In this document: positions 53,996 through 61,546 of the stretch, in pieces
Layout of the letters: each line of letters begins with the position of its first letter
Numbering within the stretch: the first letter of the stretch is position 1
Virus record (IMG/VR): IMGVR_UViG_3300023181_000025
Location: 147,169-211,168 of that record
Reading direction: 5' to 3' (one strand)
DNA length: 64,000 bases
Source: a virus
Notes under the pieces: model-generated
The model's input: only the letters and a program-made list of their open reading frames with translations
The model's database searches: none
Told to the model about the DNA's origin: nothing
Made by a program: the position numbers and the translations under genes

Positions 53996-54292
53996 ATGAA
54001 TTACACAGTTTCAAAAGCAAGCTGGGAAAAGCAAACTATTTATATCCTAGAAAACGGTTGGGTTCTTACCGAGGAACATAATCAATGTTATGGTTATTTT
54101 GTAAAAAGCTTGCGATCCCCACAAGGAAAAGTTTGGCTAGCCTGCAATGGCGATAGACACTTATATTATAATGAAGTGTTTAAAACAGATAAATATATCG
54201 CTTTGCCAGATTTTGCGGCTGGATGGAAGGAAACTAAATTCCCTGAGTTGGTTCGCTTTGATAAATCATTTTATAAAAGGATTGACAACTAA
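53996..54292 (+). CDS. Hypothetical protein, 98 aa
   Basis: Aromatic, beta-rich (NYTVSKASWEKQTIYILENGW). No family recognised. Its last codons (RIDN) contain the next -35. Confidence 0.75.
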   Translation: MNYTVSKASWEKQTIYILENGWVLTEEHNQCYGYFVKSLRSPQGKVWLACNGDRHLYYNEVFKTDKYIALPDFAAGWKETKFPELVRFDKSFYKRIDN

Positions 54293-54309
54293 CCGAATTG
54301 TTACATAAT
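54282..54309 (+). promoter_or_regulatory. Leaderless-type promoter
   Basis: TTGACA, 16 nt, CATAAT, then 6 nt to ATG 54316. Confidence 0.62.
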
Positions 54310-54315
54310 ACGGCC

Positions 54316-54489
54316 ATGCAAATAACTTCTATTGGTTTTCTAAACACTTCTGAAGGTGTAACACTGGTTGCTTGCACCCTAGAAAACTCTCATGGTTTCC
54401 GCCAGAAGGTTTCTCGGGAAGAGTTTGAAAAGGTTCGCGGCGATCAAGAACAAATGAAAAATCTTTTCCTTTTGAAATATGAAAATTAG
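54316..54489 (+). CDS. Small protein, 57 aa
   Basis: Beta strand start (MQITSIGFLNTSEGVTLVAC), helical end. No family recognised. Confidence 0.7.
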   Translation: MQITSIGFLNTSEGVTLVACTLENSHGFRQKVSREEFEKVRGDQEQMKNLFLLKYEN

Positions 54490-54500
54490 AATGGATACTA

Positions 54501-54674
54501 ATGGAAATAAAACACTTTATTGTTTCTACGGTGGCACAAATAGGAAAATCCAAACAAATGGAAATCTACCGCGCACCCACAATGACGGCATCGGACCTTG
54601 GACGCAAAGGGAAATTTTGGATTATTTTCAATCCGGAAGGGATCGCATTGCGAATCCGTAAATATTTATTTTAA
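54501..54674 (+). CDS. Small protein, 57 aa
   Basis: MEIKHFIVSTVAQIGKSK start, then APTMTASDLGRKGKFWIIFNPEG, which reads like a conserved phage ending. An alternative overlapping ORF (54479-54661) in another frame is less protein-like. Function unknown. Confidence 0.6.
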   Translation: MEIKHFIVSTVAQIGKSKQMEIYRAPTMTASDLGRKGKFWIIFNPEGIALRIRKYLF

Positions 54675-54679
54675 CAAGG

Positions 54680-54798
54680 TTGGTGAGCAGCACGGAAAGC
54701 AGACGTGCGGGACTAGAGAAATCCGCGAACGGCAGGACAGAGGCCCCTCTAGGGTAGCGACCGTTGAGCATAATCCGATTAGCGCCGGATCTCACTAA
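54680..54798 (+). ncRNA. Candidate structured RNA, about 120 nt
   Basis: Closed by an 8-bp stem TTGGTGAG (54680-54687) with CTCACTAA (54791-54798, one G-U). Inside: GCACG/CGTGC (54690-54708), AACGG/CCGTT (54728-54765) enclosing AGAG/CTCT, and ATCCG/CGGAT (54773-54790). No ORF; GC content is above surrounding AT-rich DNA. Not a tRNA (no T-arm consensus). Promoter not recognised. Confidence 0.55.
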
Positions 54799-54866
54799 CG
54801 CCACTTTAAACGATGCTCCGAAATGTGGCAAAATTGATAATTCTTTTTCATTTAAAAACTTTTAAT

Positions 54867-55265
54867 ATGCAATTCTTTTCGGACCTATGGGAAATATTTA
54901 GCAATAAGCCGCCCATTGAAAATTCGTCTCGGCTTGAGGAAACAAAAAATTCAAATGAGTTATTTTTTTCTGTGGTGTCATTTAGCGGGGAATACTATGT
55001 CTTAATGGTAAGGTTAGGGAATAGGGCGTGGAAATACGTAAAAGAAACTCGTGGCGACCGTTATGACAGTTTAAGGATTCTTAGTCGTTATGATCAGCCT
55101 GTTTTGGGACGCTTTGAAGAGTTGAAAACTTTGGCGAAAAAATATAAACAAAATCCTAATCTTTATTACGAATTTATTGCTCAAGAGGATAAAAAATATA
55201 ACGATGCACGGGAAAGAATTTTAAATAAAGAAAAGGAATATCGCAGCAAAACCTTTGAAATCTGA
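54867..55265 (+). CDS. Hypothetical protein, 132 aa
   Basis: ATG 54867 used after the AT-rich context; in-frame upstream codons have a poor start. Helical with a strongly basic/acidic C-terminal half (EEDKKYNDARERIL-like). No family recognised. Confidence 0.77.
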   Translation: MQFFSDLWEIFSNKPPIENSSRLEETKNSNELFFSVVSFSGEYYVLMVRLGNRAWKYVKETRGDRYDSLRILSRYDQPVLGRFEELKTLAKKYKQNPNLYYEFIAQEDKKYNDARERILNKEKEYRSKTFEI

Positions 55266-55273
55266 ATTGATTT

Positions 55274-55408
55274 ATGAAAAAACGATTTAAAAATGGATGT
55301 TGCCGCGAATTTATCTATAGGGTAATAGAAACGAATCCAATTAAACCAATTCCAAATAATAACCCTATTTGCTACAAGCATTTAAGAAAAATTAAAGAAA
55401 ATAGATAA
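55274..55408 (+). CDS. Small basic protein, 44 aa
   Basis: MKKRFKNGCCREFIYRVIE then Pro/Asn-rich middle and basic end. Possible metal or nucleic-acid binding. Function unknown. Confidence 0.58.
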   Translation: MKKRFKNGCCREFIYRVIETNPIKPIPNNNPICYKHLRKIKENR

Positions 55409-55437
55409 TCTCAGAGGACGCGGAATGATTAAATGAT

Positions 55438-55465
55438 TTGACATTGGCGGGAAATTAGCTAAAGT
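55438..55465 (+). promoter_or_regulatory. Leaderless-type promoter
   Basis: TTGACA, 16 nt, TAAAGT, then 6 nt to ATG 55472. Confidence 0.58.
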
Positions 55466-55471
55466 TTGGAC

Positions 55472-55729
55472 ATGAAAAAAAGGATTGTTGTCGCAAATGA
55501 ACATACGCTAGGGATTATTTCTGGCCCCGAAATTTTGCCGGAATTTAGCTATTTAGAAATTTTGCGCGCATCAGTCCTGAAAGGCTCACCTTTTGACTAT
55601 CTTAGCGGAAGGGTTTTAGTCGGCCCTAACTGCAATATCCGCTTGGCCACACTTGCGGATTTTGAAGCATTTCGGGTTTCTTCCAAAGGGTTTTTTGAAA
55701 ATGAAACAGAATATGAAATGATTCGATAA
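55472..55729 (+). CDS. Hypothetical protein, 85 aa
   Basis: Alpha/beta with KRIVVANEHTLGIISG start and a conserved-looking RVLVGPNCNIRLATLADFEAF. No family recognised. ATG 55472 over an in-frame TTG at 55466. Confidence 0.73.
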   Translation: MKKRIVVANEHTLGIISGPEILPEFSYLEILRASVLKGSPFDYLSGRVLVGPNCNIRLATLADFEAFRVSSKGFFENETEYEMIR

Positions 55730-55742
55730 AAATATTTAGTTA

Positions 55743-55770
55743 TTGACAAATAGTTGGAATTATAAAAAAT
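55743..55770 (+). promoter_or_regulatory. Leaderless-type promoter
   Basis: TTGACA, 16 nt, AAAAAT, then 6 nt to ATG 55777. Confidence 0.55.
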
Positions 55771-55776
55771 AGCCTC

Positions 55777-56097
55777 ATGGACACAGTAGTTACCAGACAA
55801 CAAATAATTGATTTCGTGAATGCTCAACCTGATGAGAGACCTGTCGATATGAGAGAATGTATAAATTCAGAGCCTTTTTGCGGATGTGTTATGATTCATT
55901 ACGGACGGGAGGTTTTAAAACTTTTTTCGTCGAAGGATTTTTTTGGCTGCGGGGTGGCGCAGTGGATAGTAGAGGATGGGCTGGCCCCTTATATTCATAT
56001 TGAAAATTACGAAAGTATCGGTGATATTCTCAATATTAGTTTTGACTTTGAGGGGAATTACGGACAAATTAAAGCAAGATTGTTGCAAAAAAACTAA
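55777..56097 (+). CDS. CGC family member 5, 106 aa
   Basis: TRQQIIDFVNAQPDERPVD, MREC, FCGCVMIHYGREVLKL and YGQIKARL. Nearly the same start DNA as 31507, over 24 kb away. Function unknown. Confidence 0.87.
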   Translation: MDTVVTRQQIIDFVNAQPDERPVDMRECINSEPFCGCVMIHYGREVLKLFSSKDFFGCGVAQWIVEDGLAPYIHIENYESIGDILNISFDFEGNYGQIKARLLQKN

Positions 56098-56110
56098 AAA
56101 AATCATTTAT

Positions 56111-56470
56111 ATGGGATATACTCACTACTTTGAACAAACGGGCGGAACCATTCCGCAAGATAAATGGGACGAACTGCTGGAAGCCGTTGGGCCAATCTTG
56201 AGAGATCATGCGGAAATCATCTGCTGCAATTACGATGAGCCCGAAGGAAGCCCAATCGCTGATGAAAACGAAATCATTTTTAACGGCAAAGGCGAAGACG
56301 GACACGAAACATTTGTTTTGACTCGCGAAGCCAGCGGTGAATTTGAATTTTGTAAAACGGATCACAAGCCCTATGATAAAGTTGTGGTGGAGGTTTTGCA
56401 ACAAGTCAACAAAATTTGCCCTGAATATTATAATCTTGATAGTGACGGCGGATCTGACATTTTCCAATAG
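56111..56470 (+). CDS. Conserved MGYTHY-type hypothetical protein, 119 aa
   Basis: MGYTHYFEQTGGTIPQDKWDELL, GEDGHETFVL and FCKTDHKPYDKVVVEVL match a group of phage and bacterial proteins I recognise, without known function. Length is typical. Confidence 0.87.
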   Translation: MGYTHYFEQTGGTIPQDKWDELLEAVGPILRDHAEIICCNYDEPEGSPIADENEIIFNGKGEDGHETFVLTREASGEFEFCKTDHKPYDKVVVEVLQQVNKICPEYYNLDSDGGSDIFQ

Positions 56471-56495
56471 GGACAAGGGGCGGCAAATTTAATTA

Positions 56496-56524
56496 TTGAC
56501 ATATTAGTTCGGTTATTGAATAAT
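56496..56524 (+). promoter_or_regulatory. Leaderless-type promoter with upstream element
   Basis: TTGACA, 17 nt, AATAAT, then 6 nt to ATG 56531; preceded by GGGGCGGCAAATTTAATTA. Confidence 0.62.
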
Positions 56525-56530
56525 AAGCGC

Positions 56531-56719
56531 ATGACAGCAATTAAAGCTCTTTGCAAACAAACTGGAACCATTCCAAAACAATGGGATGAAATTGATGGCC
56601 CGGATTCTGGCCATGGGGTGGATCATTATTTTATGCACGCTGTAACAGAGGAAGTCTGGTATGCGAATGAAGATCAGGGAGACTTTTCTGTTTACTTTTG
56701 TTCTGAAGATGAAGAATAA
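56531..56719 (+). CDS. Small acidic protein, 62 aa
   Basis: MTAIKALCKQTGTIPKQWDEI then aromatic/acidic C-terminus ending SEDEE. The last gene before the non-coding region. Confidence 0.72.
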   Translation: MTAIKALCKQTGTIPKQWDEIDGPDSGHGVDHYFMHAVTEEVWYANEDQGDFSVYFCSEDEE

Positions 56720-57450
56720 GGGGCGCGGGTCAAATGATTTATTTAAATAGATTAGAATGTTTAACTATTTGAAAAGGTTCATTTAATACAATTAACTACA
56801 CCGCATTACATATAACTACACTGCTATGCACTCATTCATTTGATCAAAGCCCGTGTAAGGCGTTCTGAGAGCAACCAGAGGGTAATAAAGAGGGTTGAAA
56901 GCAGTCGAAAAAAGCACAAAATAATAAGGAATTAGACGTGGTTTTGGACGGCTTGGAATGACTGGAAAGCCTTATGGAATAAGGCTTCTACCAAACATAA
57001 ACCATAATAGAGAATATAACTATATATAAGTCCCATAGAGAAACAATAAGAAAAATGCAGGAGTGTTGAAAATTTTGGGGGAATAAATAGGGGTTCGCAG
57101 AAATTTATCTAATTTTACTCGTAATTTTAAGTTAATAGTGGAAAAACTACTAGTTCAAGTTTTTTTGAACAAATATAACTCATTAATAATCAATAAAAAT
57201 ATCCCAAGCAAAACCCAAGGTATCCCAAGGTGAGATAAAATGTCACAGAGAAAAAACAAAACAAAAATTAGACCCATTTAAGGCATTTTAAATAATTAGG
57301 CTGTTTTATATTTCATTCATTTTCGATCAATTTCGGCAAATTATCGAATTTTTCGACAATTTTTGATACGAAAAAAGTGTTTTTCCCTATAGCTCCAAGA
57401 AATCACTTTTCTATATTCTATAAGGGTTCCAGCGTTTTCTGAATATTTAA
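56720..57450 (+). other. Non-coding region of about 730 bp
   Basis: No credible gene on either strand. Contains TAACTACAC(C/T)GC twice near 56790-56830, two close copies of ATCCCAAG near 57203-57228, a hairpin AGCCTTA/TAAGGCT near 56970, hairpin GTTCAA/TTGAAC near 57152, and clustered ATTTTTCGA-like repeats near 57325-57375. AT-rich. Could be a replication origin, a regulatory locus or house a small RNA. Confidence 0.6.
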
Positions 57451-57479
57451 TTGACAAAAAAGGCACGATCGAACACACT
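57451..57479 (+). promoter_or_regulatory. Leaderless-type promoter
   Basis: TTGACA, 17 nt, CACACT, then 6 nt to ATG 57486. Confidence 0.55.
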
Positions 57480-57485
57480 AGCTCT

Positions 57486-57701
57486 ATGGATAGGTTTGAT
57501 ATTTCTGTTGCGATATTCATTGCGTGGGCGGTTATTCTGGTTTCGATACCCTTTATTTTGGGCGGACCTAACAAAACCCCATCAAACCCAATCCCCGCGC
57601 CTGCCCTCTATTGCGAAATTGACGGAATCAAGCTCTATAGGGTGAAGGATGAGAGAGGGGATTGGATTTATTTTAACGAAAAATCAACAAAAACTGATTA
57701 A
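57486..57701 (+). CDS. Small membrane-anchored protein, 71 aa
   Basis: One membrane segment (about 7-26), Pro-rich linker, and C-terminal IKLYRVKDERGDWIYFNEK, related to the end of the 42278 protein. Function unknown. Confidence 0.74.
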   Translation: MDRFDISVAIFIAWAVILVSIPFILGGPNKTPSNPIPAPALYCEIDGIKLYRVKDERGDWIYFNEKSTKTD

Positions 57702-57746
57702 AAAGTCTTTTTCCCTATAGTGCGGAAAAAATAAATGGCAAAAAGA

Positions 57747-57775
57747 TTGACTGCCGCGCCCCTTTATCTAAACTT
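57747..57775 (+). promoter_or_regulatory. Leaderless-type promoter
   Basis: TTGACT, 17 nt, AAACTT, then 6 nt to ATG 57782. TTTTTCCCTATAG repeats at 57376 and 57708 lie upstream. Confidence 0.52.
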
Positions 57776-57781
57776 GCGGCC

Positions 57782-58225
57782 ATGAAAGGAATCCTACTGA
57801 GGTTTGAGAAAGACGTAAAGCATGCCACCGATGTAGTGGGGCTGGGCCTTTATTCCGCATATTTTAGCGATGAATTTAATTTATATCAGGGCGACCTCCA
57901 CATTCCGCCCGATGAAGATAAAAAACTAATTAAAAACAAAAAGAAAACTGGGATCGTGGAAACCTTTGGTAATTTCTATTTTGGATTTTCCGACTATAGG
58001 CAAATCAGGCGCTGGATGTATGATGACGGGATTTTTGATTCTCTCCAAGCTGAGGGGTTCTATCTTGGAATTTACTATGGGGATATCGTGAAAGGCAACA
58101 CGCAGGCGATGATTCAAAACAATAGTAATTTAAAACTAATCAAAAAGGTTCCCGCCCACGCTGTTGCAAGAAAAGTAAAGAAAATTCCTTATTTCGGAGC
58201 TATTGACCCTAGAAATTCTAATTAA
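57782..58225 (+). CDS. Hypothetical protein, 147 aa
   Basis: Alpha/beta with GLGLYSAYFSDEFNLYQG and GFYLGIYYGDIVKGNTQAM; basic C-terminus. No family recognised. Confidence 0.8.
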   Translation: MKGILLRFEKDVKHATDVVGLGLYSAYFSDEFNLYQGDLHIPPDEDKKLIKNKKKTGIVETFGNFYFGFSDYRQIRRWMYDDGIFDSLQAEGFYLGIYYGDIVKGNTQAMIQNNSNLKLIKKVPAHAVARKVKKIPYFGAIDPRNSN

Positions 58226-58244
58226 AAATCTCTACTATTCATAT

Positions 58245-58484
58245 ATGGATATTAACAATCTTAAGTCAGGCGATAAATTTAAATCAAAAGGAAATAAATA
58301 TAATCCGCCCGCGACCACCATCTACACGCTCCAGAAACTTCCCGATTTTGATTTGTGGGTTCTAGTTTCTGACTATGGGGTTTCCAAGCCGGGCATCCGA
58401 AGGTTTAACTACTGGTGCGCGCCGCAACCCTCCGCAATTCAGGCTTTCGGGCACGCGGAAAACGAATTTGAAAAGATTATTTGA
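58245..58484 (+). CDS. Hypothetical protein, 79 aa
   Basis: ATG 58245 used. Basic start (LKSGDKFKSKGNKYN), aromatic beta-rich core. No family recognised. Confidence 0.73.
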   Translation: MDINNLKSGDKFKSKGNKYNPPATTIYTLQKLPDFDLWVLVSDYGVSKPGIRRFNYWCAPQPSAIQAFGHAENEFEKII

Positions 58485-58495
58485 TAAAAAAAGAG

Positions 58496-58524
58496 TTGAC
58501 CCGCGCCGGGTTATTAACTAATGT
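58496..58524 (+). promoter_or_regulatory. Sigma70-like promoter
   Basis: TTGACC, 17 nt, TAATGT, 8 nt before ATG 58533. Confidence 0.52.
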
Positions 58525-58532
58525 CTTTTTAG

Positions 58533-58865
58533 ATGAAAACAACGCCAATCTTTTCTGATTCAATTTTTGGATACTATCTCAGCCAGCATAGCGAGGGCGG
58601 TCGGAAACAAATTGATTCTATTTTTTGCTATACTAAGGGTGACGGGGGATTCCTCCGCGCCATTTATTACAAAACAAAAAAACGCTCTACCCGGACAGAA
58701 TCGCGAAAACAAATTTATTTTGTTCCAAACGAATTAGCGGACCCGAAACTAATCAAAGCAGAATTTACCCGCGCCATGCAATTTTTTTCCGCAAAGGATG
58801 GTATGCTTTGGGGAGCCTATTACGAACTTACCAAGCTGGGAAAATTTGTGGAAATTAATGTTTGA
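58533..58865 (+). CDS. Hypothetical protein, 110 aa
   Basis: Basic/aromatic, with KTKKRSTRTESRKQIYF. No family recognised. Its end overlaps the next -35. Confidence 0.75.
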   Translation: MKTTPIFSDSIFGYYLSQHSEGGRKQIDSIFCYTKGDGGFLRAIYYKTKKRSTRTESRKQIYFVPNELADPKLIKAEFTRAMQFFSAKDGMLWGAYYELTKLGKFVEINV

Positions 58866-58889
58866 CATGGGATAAAGAATAGCTAATCT
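58862..58889 (+). promoter_or_regulatory. Leaderless-type promoter
   Basis: TTGACA, 16 nt, TAATCT, then 6 nt to ATG 58896. Confidence 0.62.
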
Positions 58890-58895
58890 CCCCTT

Positions 58896-59081
58896 ATGAC
58901 TCTGGACGAAAAAGTTGCTGCCACAATCCGCTTCGCTTCTTCCCTTATTAGGGCGGGATGGAAAACAGATGCCGCAATTGTTAATTCTCAAAACCTCTAC
59001 CATCTTTCTAAAAAAAGAATGAGAGTAGTTTCCGCCGCCGTTGAAAATGCTGTATTGTCTGGCAAAGCTGTAGAAGAATAA
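58896..59081 (+). CDS. Small helical protein, 61 aa
   Basis: MTLDEKVAATIRFASSLIRAGW start, helical with a basic middle. No family recognised. Confidence 0.72.
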   Translation: MTLDEKVAATIRFASSLIRAGWKTDAAIVNSQNLYHLSKKRMRVVSAAVENAVLSGKAVEE

Positions 59082-59100
59082 AACAATATCCTTTTTACTT

Positions 59101-59358
59101 ATGAAAATAATTCTCCTACCTCCGGGCAATGGTAAAGGTTGGCGAGCGGAAATCCACAATGGACCAGAGGGAACCCGTGGAGAAATTCTAATTCGTTTTA
59201 GTAGGTTTAAAGATGCTCATCCGTTTTTGCAGTGTGATTCGCCGGACTATTATATGGTAGAATTTTGGACCGATAAAGAAGAGAGGGCTAATGCAGCCTT
59301 CGAAATCTTAAAAGAAATTGAAAATAACTATCTTGCATCTGTAGTTCTCGCCTCTTAA
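59101..59358 (+). CDS. Hypothetical protein, 85 aa
   Basis: Alpha/beta; MKIILLPPGNGKGWRAEI start, long C-terminal helix (EERANAAFEILKEIE). No family recognised. Confidence 0.75.
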   Translation: MKIILLPPGNGKGWRAEIHNGPEGTRGEILIRFSRFKDAHPFLQCDSPDYYMVEFWTDKEERANAAFEILKEIENNYLASVVLAS

Positions 59359-59359
59359 T

Positions 59360-59372
59360 AATGCGGAGTTTT
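59360..59372 (+). repeat. AATGCGGAGTTTT motif, copy 1
   Basis: Short conserved motif found just after stop codons; also at 60024, 62199 and 62738. Confidence 0.5.
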
Positions 59373-59411
59373 AAGGGTGGACATTTTTTTGGGTTAATTT
59401 ATTTTTTGTAT

Positions 59412-59573
59412 ATGAAGTTAAGTCAATTGCTCGCGAGCTGTTTCTGGTCTGCATCTTATGACCTTACGGACATTGCTCGCTTTGTCAGGGTTGTTGGAAA
59501 GGCTCGCGATCATAGCGTGAAACGCCCTAACAGTGCCGTTGGCGCTGCCCTTTACAAATCAATGGGGCTATAA
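59412..59573 (+). CDS. Small helical protein, 53 aa
   Basis: ATG 59412 used; an in-frame ATG at 59361 sits inside the AATGCGGAGTTTT motif and is less likely. Helical with ASYDLTDIARFVRVVGKAR, and a basic end. Function unknown. Confidence 0.66.
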   Translation: MKLSQLLASCFWSASYDLTDIARFVRVVGKARDHSVKRPNSAVGAALYKSMGL

Positions 59574-59594
59574 ATCTTTTTTAATGAAAAGCAT

Positions 59595-59999
59595 ATGAAA
59601 ACACTAATTCGCACCACTTCTTTGGAGGATAATGAAACAGTTATTAAAATGCTGGTTTCTTTTGGATTTGAAAAGCCAATTAATCTAGGAAATTTTGAAA
59701 GTTATAACTATATCGTTGTTGGCTACGACAACTCTAATGTTTTGACAAGGGCTAATTCAAAATATACCAAATATGATATTTCATTCGATTGGCCCGCCGA
59801 TGCAACAAAAATCCTTGCACTTCGACCTGAAAAGAAAATCAAAATTTTTAATGTTGGAACGGATGGTTATGAGGCCACTGTTTCAAAGGCTAATCTCGTG
59901 GTGGGTTGTCAAACCATTAGTTGGGAAAAGTTCGCGGAAATCGAAGCGGCCCGGAAAGAAGTTTTTGAAGAAAATAAAACAGAATATCCCGGCCCTTAG
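59595..59999 (+). CDS. Shared C-terminal module protein, 134 aa
   Basis: Module GYEATVSKANLVVGCQTIS then EKFAEIEAARKEV, matching 34947 and 53618; middle WPADATKILA matches the same position in 53618. Function unknown. Confidence 0.8.
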   Translation: MKTLIRTTSLEDNETVIKMLVSFGFEKPINLGNFESYNYIVVGYDNSNVLTRANSKYTKYDISFDWPADATKILALRPEKKIKIFNVGTDGYEATVSKANLVVGCQTISWEKFAEIEAARKEVFEENKTEYPGP

Positions 60000-60023
60000 A
60001 AACGAGACAACGGGTTGTCTTAA

Positions 60024-60041
60024 AATGCGGGATTGTTTTTT
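60024..60041 (+). repeat. AATGCGGGATTGTTTT motif, copy 2
   Basis: Variant of the motif at 59360, immediately before the promoter of 60078. Confidence 0.4.
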
Positions 60042-60042
60042 C

Positions 60043-60070
60043 TTGTCATTCGCAAATTATCTAATAATCT
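60043..60070 (+). promoter_or_regulatory. Leaderless-type promoter
   Basis: TTGTCA, 16 nt, TAATCT, then 7 nt to ATG 60078. Confidence 0.52.
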
Positions 60071-60077
60071 TGTCTTT

Positions 60078-60287
60078 ATGAGAAACAAATCGAAAAACAA
60101 ATTGATTCGCGTTAGGGTTTGCCCGGACGTAATGGCGACCGATTTCAAGGGGGAATGGCACACTGGCTGGCGGAAGCCCTTTTCACAAACAATTGCTTTT
60201 TATTATAAAAAAGCTTGGTATTCTCTTCACGAGCACAATATTGTGAAAATGAATTCAAAAGAAAAAGCCCTACAGGGTGTGAATTAA
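60078..60287 (+). CDS. Basic small protein, 69 aa
   Basis: MRNKSKNKLIRVRVCPDV start; basic, aromatic. No family recognised. Confidence 0.72.
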   Translation: MRNKSKNKLIRVRVCPDVMATDFKGEWHTGWRKPFSQTIAFYYKKAWYSLHEHNIVKMNSKEKALQGVN

Positions 60288-60298
60288 AAAAATAATCC

Positions 60299-60326
60299 TT
60301 GCAAAATAATCCCTATTAACTAAATT
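60299..60326 (+). promoter_or_regulatory. Leaderless-type promoter
   Basis: TTGCAA, 16 nt, TAAATT, then 7 nt to ATG 60334; -35 diverges from consensus. Confidence 0.42.
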
Positions 60327-60333
60327 CATCCAT

Positions 60334-60603
60334 ATGGAAACACAAGTTACCTCAATCGAAATTTCCCCCGTTGTTCAAAAACGCGCATATGACAAGCGGT
60401 TTTATGTCGAATCAACTTTGAAGGCGAAAAATGGGCATTCTTGCACCTATCAAATTTCCAGCCAAAAGAAAAAGGACTTGCCCGCCGCCATCGAACGCGC
60501 TAAAACTTCAGTCGCGGGAGGCGGAATGTTTTTCACTGATACCGGGATGGTGATCTCAAAATGGGAAATGGGAAAAAAGGGCTTGCAACCCGCCGCAAAT
60601 TGA
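60334..60603 (+). CDS. Hypothetical protein, 89 aa
   Basis: Basic beta-rich protein with GGGMFFTDTGMVISKW. No family recognised. Overlaps the next ORF. Confidence 0.75.
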   Translation: METQVTSIEISPVVQKRAYDKRFYVESTLKAKNGHSCTYQISSQKKKDLPAAIERAKTSVAGGGMFFTDTGMVISKWEMGKKGLQPAAN

Positions 60604-60713
60604 TTGGCCCGCTGGAGCTTTCCAAGCATAACGATTATAACGCGGAGTTAATCGCCCGCCCCGCTCTAAAAGGCCGAAAGGGGGAAAGGCCAACAATTTT
60701 CTTGCAACTCTAA
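60561..60713 (+). CDS. Small basic protein, 50 aa
   Basis: Overlaps the end of the previous gene in another frame. MGNGKKGLATRRKLIGPLEL then RPALKGRKGERPTI; coherent basic protein, possible nucleic-acid binder. Confidence 0.55.
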   Translation: MGNGKKGLATRRKLIGPLELSKHNDYNAELIARPALKGRKGERPTIFLQL

Positions 60714-60751
60714 ATAAATCACTTACCTTTCATTCATAACCAACTAACACC

Positions 60752-61024
60752 ATGGCCAGCAAACGTCTCCGCTCAACTCTTACCCGCCGTCAACGTGTCA
60801 CTCATATTCAAAATGAACGCGCATTGAAGGAATATTTTAACTTGCTTCGCGAGGCCCGCCTTTCCAATCCGGTGCCCGCTCGCAAGGTTTTTGAATCTGT
60901 GAAAGCAATGCAGCTTCATCCCGCCGAAAAAATCAAAGTCGCAAAGGACGGGAAACTGTTTTTCCAAGCGCGCGTAAAGGGGAAATTCCAGCCCCGGCAA
61001 ATTGTGGACCTTAGCGCCCATTAA
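60752..61024 (+). CDS. Basic hypothetical protein, 90 aa
   Basis: Start RLRSTLTRRQRVTHIQNERAL; strongly basic, helical. GC-richer codons. Possibly nucleic-acid binding. Confidence 0.76.
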   Translation: MASKRLRSTLTRRQRVTHIQNERALKEYFNLLREARLSNPVPARKVFESVKAMQLHPAEKIKVAKDGKLFFQARVKGKFQPRQIVDLSAH

Positions 61025-61111
61025 AATATAAACAAATAAATTCCCGCGCCCCTAAAAGCATTTGAGTTTTCAATGGGGCCGGGCAACTTAATTATTATGT
61101 TTATTATCCAT

Positions 61112-61180
61112 ATGGAACTTATTTTTGCTTTTATTTTTATCCTTCTTTTTGTCAAATCTTATTGCTCAGCTCAAGACTGA
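61112..61180 (+). CDS. Tiny membrane peptide, 22 aa
   Basis: MELIFAFIFILLFVKSYCSAQD, a signal-like hydrophobic peptide; an in-frame ATG at 61097 would add five residues. Weak. Confidence 0.35.
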   Translation: MELIFAFIFILLFVKSYCSAQD

Positions 61181-61246
61181 TCACCCCGAAAAACGCTTAG
61201 TTTTCTTTCTTGTCATTTAACTAAAACTAACCCATCTTTCGCTCGT

Positions 61247-61546
61247 ATGAAAAAACAAATCATCGCAATTGCAATCCTCGCTGAATTTCTCGCCACCTAC
61301 CCGGTGCAAGTCATTCCGGAAGGAACTCACGAACTCATCGTTATTTCCGACAAAGGGGAACTTCGGATTGATGCCCGCAAGGATACCGCCGCCGAGTCTC
61401 TGATTGATTTCCTTGCCTCTGATGGCTTTGACAAGGAAGTGCTGCAATCGGATCTGAAGGTGACAATCTCGGTTTCCGACTATGCGGATACGGTGCCCGA
61501 TGCTCCAGAAGATGAGCAAGAGACCGAGATTGATGAGGCGGTCTGA
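61247..61546 (+). CDS. Acidic protein, 99 aa
   Basis: Hydrophobic N-terminus (KKQIIAIAILAEFLATYPVQVI), acidic C-terminal tail (DAPEDEQETEIDEAV). A weak TTGTCA box precedes it at 61210. No family recognised. Confidence 0.76.
   Translation: MKKQIIAIAILAEFLATYPVQVIPEGTHELIVISDKGELRIDARKDTAAESLIDFLASDGFDKEVLQSDLKVTISVSDYADTVPDAPEDEQETEIDEAV

Noticed and set aside
54479-54661. 60-aa ORF overlapping 54501
   Set aside because: Alternative frame with weaker protein-like sequence; the 57-aa frame was preferred, although this choice is uncertain.
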